A stretch of 64,000 nt of DNA from Megaera_A sp965233855 (GCA_965233855.1 OZ247586.1:1054001-1118000); one strand, 5' to 3'. Counted from the first letter of the stretch, positions 46,286 to 56,657 are shown. The notes: generated by a model from the sequence alone, not told the origin. Program-made: numbers and translations.

Positions 46286-47252
46286 TTGCTGATTCTTGCC
46301 GCCGAAAATCTACTAACTTTCCAGCTTCCTCATCTTCATACCATTTTCCTTTCTCGATGAGTTCTCTTTGTTGAAATCTTACTATTTCAGCATCAGGGCG
46401 CCCTGTAACCTCTCTACTGCCAAGATATAACACACTTTTAAAATACATGTTAAATCTTCTTAAAACTTTATCGAAAGCTTTAACTTTATATTTAATATGA
46501 CCAAAAGAAAGTAATTTTTGGGGAGATAAATTAGTTACTTTAAACAAATCAAGAATAGCTTCAGATTTAGCAAATGCATTCGTATAAACAATTCCCTTAT
46601 CAAACATTGAAGGCCATGATCTTTCATTATTTATAATAAGTTGCTCCTTACCATTTATCTTACTGTCAAAAATTATTCCTAAATCTTGTAACTCCTTAAG
46701 CCTTTTTTCGTTTATATTTAATAATTCAATTGGCATGGAGCATAATCCATAAACTTTAGCTCCTTTATCACGAACTCTTTGTATAAAATCAATCCAACCA
46801 TCTTCAACTAATCTAACTTTCCTCTGACCATACCAATTTGCAATAGCTTTATTATATACGGGAGACCTGTCTCCAAGAGTCACCAAATTATTTAAAAACA
46901 TTCGATAAGGATTGGAATCATAGGAAAACATTTTAGACTTTGGCATCGCCAAAACATCATCAATTTCTATAAATATAATAGTATCCTTATCCACCCATTC
47001 TTCAATTTTCTTAACAGTAGATGAATTCACTGAATAGGTAGTAATCACCTCAGCTCTAGAAATAGTAGTGATAGAAATAGTAATAATAAAAATAATTAAC
47101 CTATACCATTCCCCAGCTTGAATTACAGATTTGCATTTCAGGGGAAGTTTGCGCAGCGTACTTATGCACGTGAGCACAAGCGAATACTGAAAAATGCGGA
47201 TATATAATTTAAGTTGGGGAATAATATTACTGCTCATATGGATTCTCTTCAT
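46263..47252 (-). CDS. DUF2608-like (HAD-type) protein with a palindromic element at its N-terminus
   Basis: 329 residues as read from the ATG at 47252; 47237 is an alternative. Residues about 11-49 are encoded by a 115-bp palindromic repeat. After it comes a hydrophobic signal-like helix (LIIFIITISITTISRAEV), so the ancestral protein was probably exported. The mature part starts a HAD-like fold: IIFIEIDDVLAMPKSKMF (two Asp spaced as the HAD nucleophile and acid would be approximately), VYGLCSMP, IVYTNAFAKSEAILDLF and the late KSVLYLGSREV. This agrees with DUF2608, a family found in Rickettsia, Legionella and similar bacteria. The start overlaps the end of the upstream paralogue. Function unknown. 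Confidence 0.6.
   Translation of the reverse strand: MKRIHMSSNIIPQLKLYIRIFQYSLVLTCISTLRKLPLKCKSVIQAGEWYRLIIFIITISITTISRAEVITTYSVNSSTVKKIEEWVDKDTIIFIEIDDVLAMPKSKMFSYDSNPYRMFLNNLVTLGDRSPVYNKAIANWYGQRKVRLVEDGWIDFIQRVRDKGAKVYGLCSMPIELLNINEKRLKELQDLGIIFDSKINGKEQLIINNERSWPSMFDKGIVYTNAFAKSEAILDLFKVTNLSPQKLLSFGHIKYKVKAFDKVLRRFNMYFKSVLYLGSREVTGRPDAEIVRFQQRELIEKGKWYEDEEAGKLVDFRRQESANGKAESK
47108..47222. repeat. 115-bp palindromic element (rickettsial-type, inside an ORF)
   Basis: Imperfect inverted arms 47108-47141 (starting ATTCCCCAGCTTGAATTA) and 47187-47222 (reverse complement starting ATTCCCCAACTTAAATTA) are about 80 percent identical and enclose a more GC-rich centre containing CACGTG. Its GC content and codon use differ from the surroundings. 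It lies in the N-terminal coding part of the DUF2608-like gene, 5 bases from the upstream stop. This matches the behaviour of Rickettsia palindromic elements, which sit inside protein genes. No second copy is in the window. Confidence 0.75.
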
Positions 47253-48111
47253 CTTTATTACGTTCCTTTCTAGACACTTTATTTAATTTTTCAACTAACT
47301 TAGTCCAAAAGATTTCAACTTTTTTTCTAGGCAAATAAACTTCTAATTTTTCCTTAGGTGAAAATATAAAACCTTCAATTTGTATATCCTTCCTAAAAGT
47401 TTGAAATTGCTGTTCTATTGATTTAATAAAACTCTCGTCTTTGTGAACAACATAAACAACATCAGGCAAAGTTTTTAATTTTATTGCAAACAATGTTGCC
47501 AAAACCGATTGAATTGAATTCTTACCATCCCAATAATTAGCTGATAACAACCCTTTATAATATGTTGGATATGTACCTTTGACCTTTTTATGGTATTTAT
47601 TAAAAATAAATTGTTTATCGCCAATAGGACTTTTAGATAAATCTATATCATTATCAAATAAAAATGACCAAGTCCACACCTCAAGATATGGTATTTTATT
47701 AAAACTACCCGAGCAATTAGTAGTAAAAATTAACATGGGAACTTGTTGCTTCTGAATATTCTTAATAAACTCTACTGCAAATGAATCCGTCAATTGATTC
47801 TTATATTCCGTCAGAATTAGCTCTTCTAGATAAACCCTTCGAGATAATCTAGCTTTTTTTTCTGCGCGTAGTAAAATTGAAGAGTATTTTCTATCTCTAA
47901 TAAAAAACTCTTCATCAACAGGCTCAATTAAAAAACCTTCCAAAGGAGCTATTAGTAGAGTCTTGCTTGGATTTCTTTTCGACAATAATTCTAATATAGT
48001 ATTATTTATCTCTTCAACAGACTCGGCTGAATAAATCTCTGCTTTTGAAGAGATAAATCCAAAAACGATTAATAAGAAAAAAGCCGCCCTTATATTTTTC
48101 ATATCCACCAT
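47227..48111 (-). CDS. DUF2608-like secreted protein, catalytic Asp motif lost
   Basis: 294 residues. A signal peptide (RAAFFLLIVFGFISSKAEI) is followed by a region that parallels the downstream paralogue: SVEEINNTILELL, then LLIAPLEGFLIEP where the paralogue has FIEIDDVLAMP, VPMLIFTTNCSG, LLSANYWDGKNSIQSVLATLF and VVYVVHKDES. The HAD nucleophile and acid Asp residues are thus missing, so a phosphatase activity is unlikely. It could be a binding protein or effector. It ends in a charged tail (RKERNKDEENPYEQ) and overlaps the next gene by 26 bases. No family is certain. Confidence 0.6.
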   Translation of the reverse strand: MVDMKNIRAAFFLLIVFGFISSKAEIYSAESVEEINNTILELLSKRNPSKTLLIAPLEGFLIEPVDEEFFIRDRKYSSILLRAEKKARLSRRVYLEELILTEYKNQLTDSFAVEFIKNIQKQQVPMLIFTTNCSGSFNKIPYLEVWTWSFLFDNDIDLSKSPIGDKQFIFNKYHKKVKGTYPTYYKGLLSANYWDGKNSIQSVLATLFAIKLKTLPDVVYVVHKDESFIKSIEQQFQTFRKDIQIEGFIFSPKEKLEVYLPRKKVEIFWTKLVEKLNKVSRKERNKDEENPYEQ

Positions 48112-48225
48112 ATACCACTCAAACTGTTCACAGAAAGAATAGCATATTACTCAAAAGTTTTAAGAGAAAAAAATGAGACAAATACGAAAATAATATGCTA
48201 GTGATCGAAATTATTAAAACCACCT

Positions 48226-48273
48226 AAATAAAAAAGCGATTCAAAATATGATTTAACACAGTTTGAATCGCTT
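48226..48273 (-). terminator. Rho-independent terminator after rpoC
   Basis: On the minus strand a 12-bp stem AAGCGATTCAAA / TTTGAATCGCTT is followed by a run of T, about 25 bases after the rpoC stop. It closes the long ribosomal/RNA-polymerase transcript and separates it from the downstream cluster of secreted proteins. Confidence 0.88.
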
Positions 48274-48296
48274 CTAAATTCTAAAGAATATAATTT

Positions 48297-51200
48297 CTAT
48301 TCTTCTAAAGCTAACTTATCTCTTTCAGCAGCTTGCTTTTTAGCCATCCCCATATAGAATCCAGTACCAGCTGGTATTAATCTACCAACGATTACATTCT
48401 CCTTTAAGCCACGTAAATAATCTGTTTTACCTGCAACAGAAGCTTCTGTCAGCACTTTCGTAGTTTGCTGGAAAGATGCAGCTGAAATAAATGAACTTGT
48501 CTGTAGAGAAGCTTTTGTAATACCTTGAAGTACAGGATCAAAACGAGCAGGCTCTCCACCTTCTTTTATCATTTTCTCATTGATGTCTTCAAGATGCCTT
48601 GCATCAACCAACTCACCAGATAAGAAAGTTGAACTTCCTGGATGAGTAATCTCAACTTTCTGCAACATTTGACGAATTATTACTTCAATATGCTTATCAT
48701 CAATCTTAACACCTTGCAATCTATAAACAGCTTGAATTTCAGCGACCATATAACTTGCCAAAGCTTCAACTCCCATAACTTTTAAGATATCCTGAAGAAC
48801 TGGGTTTCCATCAATAATCATATCACCACGTTTAACAAAGTCTCCTTCATTAATCACAACATGTTTACCTTTAGGAAGCATATATTCAATTGGCTCAGAT
48901 CCATCAGTAGGATGTAATACAACTCTTCTCTTAGATTTGTAATCCTTACCAAATTCAATTCTTCCATCAACGGAAGCAATAACAGCATGATCCTTTGGAC
49001 GTCTTGCCTCAACAAGCTCAGCCACTCTTGGAAGACCACCAGTAATATCTCTTGTTTTTGTTGATTCGCGAGGAATACGAGCTAAAATATCACCTGCAGC
49101 AACTTCTGATCCATCTTCCACACTTAGAACCGCTCCAACGGGCAGATAGTGTTTTGCTTCAAGGCCAGTAGATAACTCCACTGTTTTCCCTTTAGCATCA
49201 TTTAACTGAATGCGAGGACGCAAATCAGCGCCTTTTGAATATTGCTTTGATTCAATAACAATTTTATTTGATATACCTGTCGCATCATCCATATTTGTTC
49301 TAATAGATAAGCCTTCAAGCATGTCAGTAAAGACCACTTTACCTGATTTTTCAGTAATAATTGGAATTGTGTGAGGATCCCATTCAGCAATTTTCTGACT
49401 TTTTTCTACTTGATACCCATCATCAACCATTAAACTCGAACCATAAGGAATCTTGTATCTTGCCTTCTCATTACCCTTATCATCAACTAATAGAACCTCA
49501 CATGTGCGGCTCATAACGATTTGTTTACCTTCTGAATTAATAACTAAGTTTCTACCCAGTATTTTAACCTTCGCATCATAAGAAGCTTCAACAGAAGATA
49601 CTTCAGTACTTTTTGTAGCTGCGCCACCAATGTGGAAAGTTCTCATAGTAAGCTGAGTTCCTGGCTCACCAATAGATTGAGCAGCAATAACACCCACTGC
49701 TTCACCTTTGGATACTAAAGACCCAGAAGCAAGATCACGCCCATAGCAACGTGCACAAATACCCGGCTTAGTTTTACACGTCAAAACTGATCTGATTTTA
49801 ATTAAGTCTAAACCAGAAGATTCAATTCTATCTAGCTTCTCTTCGTCAATTAAATCACCTGCAGAGACTAAAAGCTTGTTCGTTACAGGATGGAAAGTTT
49901 CGATTGCTACTGTTCTACCAAGAATTTGATCAGCTAGAGAAACTACTACCTCACCACCATCAATTATAGTCTTAACTTCAATACCATCTGTTGTACCGCA
50001 ATCAAGCTCTGTAATAATACAATCCTGTGCAACATCTACTAATCTTCTAGTTAGATAACCAGAATTCGCTGTCTTAAGAGCAGTATCAGCCAAACCTTTA
50101 CGCGCTCCGTGAGTCGAGTTAAAGTACTCACGAACAGTCAAACCTTCTTTAAAGTTTGATTTAATAGGAGTTTCAATAATTTCACCCGATGGCTTTGTCA
50201 TCAGACCACGCATACCGGCAAGCTGTTTGATCTGAGCTGCAGAACCCCTAGCTCCAGAAACTGCCATCATATGAATAGAGTTTAACTTATCTTTATTATC
50301 TGTTGGATCACCAACCACAGCTATTTCTTCCATCATTTTGGCTGCAACTTTGTCAGTACAAGCCGTCCAAGCATCAACTACTTTATTAAATTTCTCACCA
50401 TAAGTGATTAAACCTTCAAGATATTGCTGCTCAAACTCATTCACAAGTGATGAAGTCTCATCTAGGAATTTAGCTTTAGCTTTTGGAATCACCATATCAT
50501 CCATACCAAACGAAATACCTGATTGACATGCATGCTTAAACCCAAGTTCCATTAATTTATCTGCAAAAATCACAGTCGCTTTCTGACCACAATAACGATA
50601 AACTGAATCAATTGCTGCTGAGATATTCTTTTTATTCATATCTTTATTTAGCAATTTAAAGTCTAAATTTTCGCTCTTTGGTAATAATCTGCCTAAAATT
50701 ACTCTACCAGGCGTAGTTTCAACAATAGATTCTACAAATTTACCTTCAGAATTAAGCATCATTGTACGATACTTAATTTTTGTATGAAGAGTAATAACCT
50801 TCTCATGCAATGCAAATTCTAACTCTTTAATATCAGAAAACACCATTCCTTCACCTGGCTCATTATCAAGAACAGATGTTAGATAATACAGACCAAGGAC
50901 TATATCCTTATCAGCAGAAATAATAGGCTTACCATTAGCAGGGCTCAAAATATTATTCGTGGACATCATAAGAACACGGGCTTCAAGCTGAGCTTCAATA
51001 GATAATGGCACGTGAACAGACATAGTGTCACCATCAAAGTCAGCATTAAACGCCGCACAAACTAAAGGATGCAATTGTATTGCTTTACCTTCAATCAAAA
51101 GAGGCTCAAATGCTTGAATACCTAGTCTGTGAAGAGTTGGAGCTCTATTTAATAATACTGGATGCTCTCTAATAACTTCTTCTAGAATATCCCAAACTTC

Positions 51201-52418
51201 TACTTTTTCAGCTTCAACAATCTTTTTAGCTGCTTTAATAGTTGTTGCTATACCATACATTTCTAGTTTGGAATAAATGAATGGCTTAAATAATTCAAGA
51301 GCCATCTTTTTCGGTAAACCACACTGGTGAAGCTTCATCTCAGGACCCACAACAATCACTGAACGACCTGAATAATCAACCCTCTTACCAAGTAAATTCT
51401 GACGGAACCTACCTTGCTTACCTTTAAGCATATCACTCAAAGATTTAAATGGTCTCTTATTTGCATTTTTAACAACTTTTCCTCTGCTGCCGTTATCAAA
51501 TAACGCATCAACAGATTCTTGCAACATTCTTTTTTCATTACGAATAATAATATCAGGAGCTTTTAGTTCTAACAGCCTTCTTAATCTGTTATTTCTATTA
51601 ATAACTCTTCTATATAGCTCATTCAAATCAGAAGTGGCAAACCTACCGCCATCTAGCATAACTAAAGGTCTAATCTCAGGTGGAATAACAGGAAGAACAT
51701 TCATAACCATCCATTCTGGTTTATTTCCTGACCCTCTAAAATCTTCAACCAATTTTAGTCTTTTAATAATTTTTTTCTTCTTAGTTTCTGAATTAGTTTC
51801 AGCAAGTTCTGTCTTCAACTGGCCACTTAACTCATCAAAATCTAGTTCTGCAAGAAGCTTTTGAACAACTTCTGCACCAATCATTGCAACAAAACTATCT
51901 TCTCCATATTCATCTTGAGCTTTAATATAAGCATCTTCTGATAAAAATTCACCTTTTTGCAACGGTGACATGCCAGGATCAACAACGACATAATTCTCAA
52001 AATATAGAATTTTTTCAATATCTTTCATTGTGATATCAAGCAATGTACTAATTCTTGAAGGCAATGATTTCAGGAACCAAATATGTGCAACTGGCGCAGC
52101 AAGCTCAATGTGCCCCATGCGCTCACGACGAACTCTTGAAGATGTAACTTCAACGCCACATTTCTCACAAGTAACGCCTCTATACTTCATTCTCTTATAT
52201 TTACCACACAAGCATTCGAAATCCTTAACTGGGCCGAAAATTCTTGCACAGAAAAGACCTTCTTTTTCAGGCTTGAATGTACGATAATTAATTGTTTCAG
52301 GCTTTACAACCTCACCGAAAGACCATGAACGAACTTGCTCAGGACTTGCAATATTAATTTTGATTTGATCAAATTGTTGAGTACTGCTTAATTGGCCGTA
52401 AAAATTGATCTGTGACAT
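48297..52418 (-). CDS. rpoC: RNA polymerase subunit beta-prime
   Basis: 1,373 residues. It has the N-terminal zinc site (CLCGKYKRMKYRGVTCEKCG) and a second Cys cluster (CKTKPGICARCYGRDLA). The active-site loop is NADFDGDTMSVHVPL: the three Mg-binding Asp are intact, but the usual Gln-Met is Thr-Met. The trigger-loop region is near GEPGTQLTMRTFHIGG. It is a separate gene from rpoB (102-bp gap), unlike the rpoBC fusion of Wolbachia. Last gene of the operon. Confidence 0.98.
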   Translation of the reverse strand: MSQINFYGQLSSTQQFDQIKINIASPEQVRSWSFGEVVKPETINYRTFKPEKEGLFCARIFGPVKDFECLCGKYKRMKYRGVTCEKCGVEVTSSRVRRERMGHIELAAPVAHIWFLKSLPSRISTLLDITMKDIEKILYFENYVVVDPGMSPLQKGEFLSEDAYIKAQDEYGEDSFVAMIGAEVVQKLLAELDFDELSGQLKTELAETNSETKKKKIIKRLKLVEDFRGSGNKPEWMVMNVLPVIPPEIRPLVMLDGGRFATSDLNELYRRVINRNNRLRRLLELKAPDIIIRNEKRMLQESVDALFDNGSRGKVVKNANKRPFKSLSDMLKGKQGRFRQNLLGKRVDYSGRSVIVVGPEMKLHQCGLPKKMALELFKPFIYSKLEMYGIATTIKAAKKIVEAEKVEVWDILEEVIREHPVLLNRAPTLHRLGIQAFEPLLIEGKAIQLHPLVCAAFNADFDGDTMSVHVPLSIEAQLEARVLMMSTNNILSPANGKPIISADKDIVLGLYYLTSVLDNEPGEGMVFSDIKELEFALHEKVITLHTKIKYRTMMLNSEGKFVESIVETTPGRVILGRLLPKSENLDFKLLNKDMNKKNISAAIDSVYRYCGQKATVIFADKLMELGFKHACQSGISFGMDDMVIPKAKAKFLDETSSLVNEFEQQYLEGLITYGEKFNKVVDAWTACTDKVAAKMMEEIAVVGDPTDNKDKLNSIHMMAVSGARGSAAQIKQLAGMRGLMTKPSGEIIETPIKSNFKEGLTVREYFNSTHGARKGLADTALKTANSGYLTRRLVDVAQDCIITELDCGTTDGIEVKTIIDGGEVVVSLADQILGRTVAIETFHPVTNKLLVSAGDLIDEEKLDRIESSGLDLIKIRSVLTCKTKPGICARCYGRDLASGSLVSKGEAVGVIAAQSIGEPGTQLTMRTFHIGGAATKSTEVSSVEASYDAKVKILGRNLVINSEGKQIVMSRTCEVLLVDDKGNEKARYKIPYGSSLMVDDGYQVEKSQKIAEWDPHTIPIITEKSGKVVFTDMLEGLSIRTNMDDATGISNKIVIESKQYSKGADLRPRIQLNDAKGKTVELSTGLEAKHYLPVGAVLSVEDGSEVAAGDILARIPRESTKTRDITGGLPRVAELVEARRPKDHAVIASVDGRIEFGKDYKSKRRVVLHPTDGSEPIEYMLPKGKHVVINEGDFVKRGDMIIDGNPVLQDILKVMGVEALASYMVAEIQAVYRLQGVKIDDKHIEVIIRQMLQKVEITHPGSSTFLSGELVDARHLEDINEKMIKEGGEPARFDPVLQGITKASLQTSSFISAASFQQTTKVLTEASVAGKTDYLRGLKENVIVGRLIPAGTGFYMGMAKKQAAERDKLALEE

Positions 52419-52448
52419 AATGAATTTATCCTCAAACTAAACTCTTAA

Positions 52449-52512
52449 GACGCCTTTGCGTCATATTTATAATTCTTTTATACTTATAAGCGTCCAAAAT
52501 TTTCAGACGCTT
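52449..52512 (-). promoter_or_regulatory. Two small hairpins in the rpoB-rpoC gap
   Basis: Within the 102-bp gap are two perfect stems: AAGCGTC/GACGCTT (52488-52512) just after rpoB, and GACGC-CTTT-GCGTC (52449-52462) before the rpoC start. Neither is followed by a T-run, so they look like mRNA processing or stability structures rather than terminators. Confidence 0.5.
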
Positions 52513-52520
52513 ACCTAGTA

Positions 52521-55500
52521 TTATTCTTCAGACACGCTTTCGTTAAGCTGCACATTCAAACATAATGATCTAAATTCTTTAATCATCACATTAAATGATT
52601 CTGGAACTCCTGAAGTAAAGTTACTATCGCCTTTCACGATATTTTCGTAAACTTTAATCCTACCTGCAACATCATCTGACTTAACTGTTAGCAATTCTTG
52701 CAATGTAAAGGCTGCACCATAAGCTTCTAGCGCCCAAACCTCCATCTCACCAAATCTTTGTCCACCAAAGTGTGACTTACCACCTAGAGGCTGCTGAGTC
52801 ACAAGACTGTACGGACCAATCGAACGAGCGTGAATTTTATTATCAACAAGGTGATGCAATTTCAGAATATACTTATATCCCACCGTAATACTACGATCAA
52901 AATACTCCCCTGTTCGACCATCGATAACTTTTGTTTGACCAGATGAATTTTGTCCAGCAAGTGCAAGCATTTCCTTAACACCTTCAACTCTAGCGCCATC
53001 AAAAACAGGAGTTGCAAAATGTACGCCATCTTTTAGCGTTCCACAAAACTCTATTAAATCTTCTTTATTTAGATCTTTAACTTGTTTTGCAACTTCACTT
53101 CCAGCATATATCTTACCAACAAAATCTTTGATAGAATCAACGTCGATATCATTATTACTATATTTTTCAAGCATATCACCAACTTTATTACCAATCTGCT
53201 TTGCTGCCCAACCAAGGTGAGTTTCAAGAATCTGCCCAACATTCATACGTGACGGCAAACCAAGAGGATTTAGAACAACATCAATAACAGTTCCATCTTC
53301 CAAAAATGGCATATCTTCCTCTGGCATAATACGTGAAATAACACCTTTATTACCATGACGACCAGCCATCTTATCACCTGGTTGTAGCTTATGCTTAGTA
53401 GCAATAAATACTTTAACAACTTTCAAAGCACCTTGTGGCAAATCATCACCACTTTGAAGCTTATCAACTTTACTTGTAAAGCGTTTATTAAGCTCATCTT
53501 TTTTCTCATCATATTGCTGCTTAATCTGCTCGATTTCGCTCATTACAGCGTTATCTTCAACAATTAGCTGCCAATATTGACCTTTTGACAACGTTTCAAG
53601 CAATGAACTATCAATCTTTTGTCCAGATTTTATACTTTTAGGACCACTGATAATCGTTTGACCATCAAGAACTTTCTGCATGCGCATAAATACGAAATGA
53701 TCAATAATTTCTATTTCATCATCTCTATCTTTTGCAAGCTTTTCAATTTGTTGCTTTTCGATAGTTATCGCGCGCTCATCTTTTTCAACGCCACGACGTG
53801 ATAACACACGAACCTCAATAACAGTACCAGCTGCACCAGGTGGAACATACAAAGATGTATCTCTGACGTCAGAAGCTTTTTCACCAAAAATTGCACGAAG
53901 CAATTTCTCTTCTGGAGTCATCGGAGATTCACTCTTTGGAGTCACTTTACCAACTAGGATATCACCAGGCTTAACTTCAGCACCAACATGAACAATACCG
54001 ACTTCATCAAGATTACGAAGCGCTTCTTCGCCAACATTTGGCATATCACGCGTAACTTCTTCAGGCCCTAACCTTGTGTCTCTAGCTACAACTTCAAATT
54101 CTTCAATATGAATAGATGTAAATACATCATCTTTCACAATTCTTTCAGAAATAAGGATTGAATCCTCAAAGTTATAACCTCTCCAAGGAATAAATGATAC
54201 AAGCATATTTCGACCAAGAGCAATCTCACCCTGATCAATAGCTGGACCATCCGCAATAATCTCATTCTGTCTTACTTTTTGACCAACTTTTACCAGAGGC
54301 TTCTGGTTGATACAAGTATTATGATTTGATTTTTGATATTTCATCAAGCTATAAATATCAACTTCAGGAGAACCATTTTTCTTACGCTCAAGCGTTTGAA
54401 CAACTATTCTTTCAGCATCAACTTCAACAATCACACCATCATTTTGCGCGACAATAGCAGCACCAGAATCTCTTGCAACTACAGCTTCAATACCAGTACC
54501 AACAAGAGGTGCATCACTAGTAACAAGTGGCACAGCTTGACGTTGCATATTCGAGCCCATCAAAGCACGGTTCGCATCATCATTCTCAAGGAAAGGAATT
54601 AAAGATGCAGCAACTGAAACAACCTGCATCGGAGTAACATCAATATACTCAACTTCTTCAGGCGGAACCGATACAAAATTTCCTGTCTCAAAACGACAAT
54701 TAACCATTTCTGCTTTAATCTTACCGTCAGCTGCAATTTCCATACCAGCTTGAGCAATTTTATATTTACCTTCATCAGTTGCAGAAAGATATACTACTTC
54801 GTCAGTAACAAAACCATCCTTCACCTTTCTATATGGACTTTCGATAAAGCCATATTTATTCACTCTTGCAAAAGTGGACATTGAATTAATAAGACCAATA
54901 TTTTGCCCTTCTGGAGTTTCAATTGGACAAATTCTACCATAGTGAGTTGGATGTACATCACGCACCTCAAAACCAACTCTATCACGACTAACACCGCCGG
55001 GACCAAGAGCTGATAATCTTCTCTTATGCGTAATTTCAGACAATGGATTTGTTTGGTCCATAAATTGAGACAACTGAGACGTACTAAAAAATTCTTTTAC
55101 AACAGAAACAAGAACTTTTGAATTCACTAAATCATTAGGCATAACAGCATCAATATCTACAACACTCATGCGCTCTAGAATTGATTTTTCCATACGAACT
55201 AGTCCTACTCTGAATTGATTCTCAATCAATTCACCAACCGATCTAACTCTTCTATTACCCAAATGGTCAATATCATCAATTGAACCCTTACCGTCTTTGA
55301 GGTCAACCAACACTTTAACAATTGCCTTAATATCGTCTTTTGTCAGGCATGTATTTTCAGGATCAACATCCAAATCCAAACGTGAATTTAATTTAATTCT
55401 ACCAACTTCAGATAAGTCATATCTACCACTATCAAAAAACAAACTATCAAACAACATTTGACCAGCTTCAACCGTTGCAGGCTCACCCGGACGCAGCACT

Positions 55501-56657
55501 CTGAAAATATCAATCAAAGCAGAATCTTGATCTTGGTTTTTATCAGCAAACAATGTATTTCTTATATATGAATCACTTTGAGATGGAATCTTTAATAAAG
55601 AAATTGATTTTTCACCAGCTGTTACTAGACCTTTTAGAGTTTCTTCAGTGATTTGTTCACCTAATTTTGCGAATACTTCGCCACTCTTAGAATCTACTAC
55701 TTCTTTACCTATATACTCTCCTATTAAAGCATCATTTTGTACTAATACTTTTTTCAGACCATTTTCAGCAAATTTCTTAGCTAGTCTTGGAGTTATTTTT
55801 TGTCCAGCTTCAAGTAACTTTTCATTAGTTTCAGCATTCACAAGATCAGAATCTAATCTTTGTACTGTAATGCTAGCTGGATCAAAATCAGCAACCCAAC
55901 CTTTTTTCTTATATTCAAAACTATCAATATCATAATATTCTTCTATAATCTCAGAAGCAGTCAAGCCAATTGCCATTAGCAATGTAGTGACTGGAAGTTT
56001 TCTTTTACGGTCAATTCTTATATAAACAATATCTTTTGCATCAAACTCAACATCAAGCCACGAACCTCTATACGGAATAATTCTAGCTGAATATAAAAAC
56101 TTACCAGATGAATGAGTTTTACCATCATCATGATAAAAGAATCCACCAGGTGATCTATGCATTTGAGAAACAATAACGCGCTCAGTACCATTAATGATAA
56201 ATGTACCATTTTTGGTCATGAATGGAATATCTCCCATATACACTTCTTGCTCTTTGATCCCTTTGATTTCCTTAGCGCCAGTAGCCTCATCGACTTCCCA
56301 TACACTAAGTCTTAAAGTGACTTTCAGACCAGCGACAAAACTAAGGCCTCTCTGTATACACTCCTCAACATCATATTTAGGGGCATCAAAACTATATTTT
56401 ACGAACTCCAAAGTAGCTGTATTAGATGGGTCTTGAATAGGAAAAATAGAAGAGAGAACTGATTGTAACCCCTTGCTCTTTCTTTCACTATCCGCCAAAC
56501 CAAGCTGCATAAAGCTATCTTCGTAGGATTTTTTTTGAATTTCAATCAAATTTGGAATCGATGCTACCAAATTGATTTTACCGAAGTTTTTTCTAACTCT
56601 CTTACTTGTTTGTAAGGATTGCGGCATAAGATCTCCAGATGTTTCTATTTCAACCAT
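52521..56657 (-). CDS. rpoB: RNA polymerase subunit beta
   Basis: 1,378 residues. The N-terminal RKNFGKINLVASIPNLIEIQ and the following segment closely resemble rickettsial RpoB. The rifampicin pocket reads SQLSQFMDQTNPLSEITHKR then RLSALGPGG, with the usual sensitive residues. The C-terminal EMEVWALEAYGAAFTLQELL is complete. An ATG at 56627 (MPQSLQTSKR) is an alternative start. It is separated from rplL by a 229-bp gap with an attenuator-like hairpin. Confidence 0.98.
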   Translation of the reverse strand: MVEIETSGDLMPQSLQTSKRVRKNFGKINLVASIPNLIEIQKKSYEDSFMQLGLADSERKSKGLQSVLSSIFPIQDPSNTATLEFVKYSFDAPKYDVEECIQRGLSFVAGLKVTLRLSVWEVDEATGAKEIKGIKEQEVYMGDIPFMTKNGTFIINGTERVIVSQMHRSPGGFFYHDDGKTHSSGKFLYSARIIPYRGSWLDVEFDAKDIVYIRIDRKRKLPVTTLLMAIGLTASEIIEEYYDIDSFEYKKKGWVADFDPASITVQRLDSDLVNAETNEKLLEAGQKITPRLAKKFAENGLKKVLVQNDALIGEYIGKEVVDSKSGEVFAKLGEQITEETLKGLVTAGEKSISLLKIPSQSDSYIRNTLFADKNQDQDSALIDIFRVLRPGEPATVEAGQMLFDSLFFDSGRYDLSEVGRIKLNSRLDLDVDPENTCLTKDDIKAIVKVLVDLKDGKGSIDDIDHLGNRRVRSVGELIENQFRVGLVRMEKSILERMSVVDIDAVMPNDLVNSKVLVSVVKEFFSTSQLSQFMDQTNPLSEITHKRRLSALGPGGVSRDRVGFEVRDVHPTHYGRICPIETPEGQNIGLINSMSTFARVNKYGFIESPYRKVKDGFVTDEVVYLSATDEGKYKIAQAGMEIAADGKIKAEMVNCRFETGNFVSVPPEEVEYIDVTPMQVVSVAASLIPFLENDDANRALMGSNMQRQAVPLVTSDAPLVGTGIEAVVARDSGAAIVAQNDGVIVEVDAERIVVQTLERKKNGSPEVDIYSLMKYQKSNHNTCINQKPLVKVGQKVRQNEIIADGPAIDQGEIALGRNMLVSFIPWRGYNFEDSILISERIVKDDVFTSIHIEEFEVVARDTRLGPEEVTRDMPNVGEEALRNLDEVGIVHVGAEVKPGDILVGKVTPKSESPMTPEEKLLRAIFGEKASDVRDTSLYVPPGAAGTVIEVRVLSRRGVEKDERAITIEKQQIEKLAKDRDDEIEIIDHFVFMRMQKVLDGQTIISGPKSIKSGQKIDSSLLETLSKGQYWQLIVEDNAVMSEIEQIKQQYDEKKDELNKRFTSKVDKLQSGDDLPQGALKVVKVFIATKHKLQPGDKMAGRHGNKGVISRIMPEEDMPFLEDGTVIDVVLNPLGLPSRMNVGQILETHLGWAAKQIGNKVGDMLEKYSNNDIDVDSIKDFVGKIYAGSEVAKQVKDLNKEDLIEFCGTLKDGVHFATPVFDGARVEGVKEMLALAGQNSSGQTKVIDGRTGEYFDRSITVGYKYILKLHHLVDNKIHARSIGPYSLVTQQPLGGKSHFGGQRFGEMEVWALEAYGAAFTLQELLTVKSDDVAGRIKVYENIVKGDSNFTSGVPESFNVMIKEFRSLCLNVQLNESVSEE

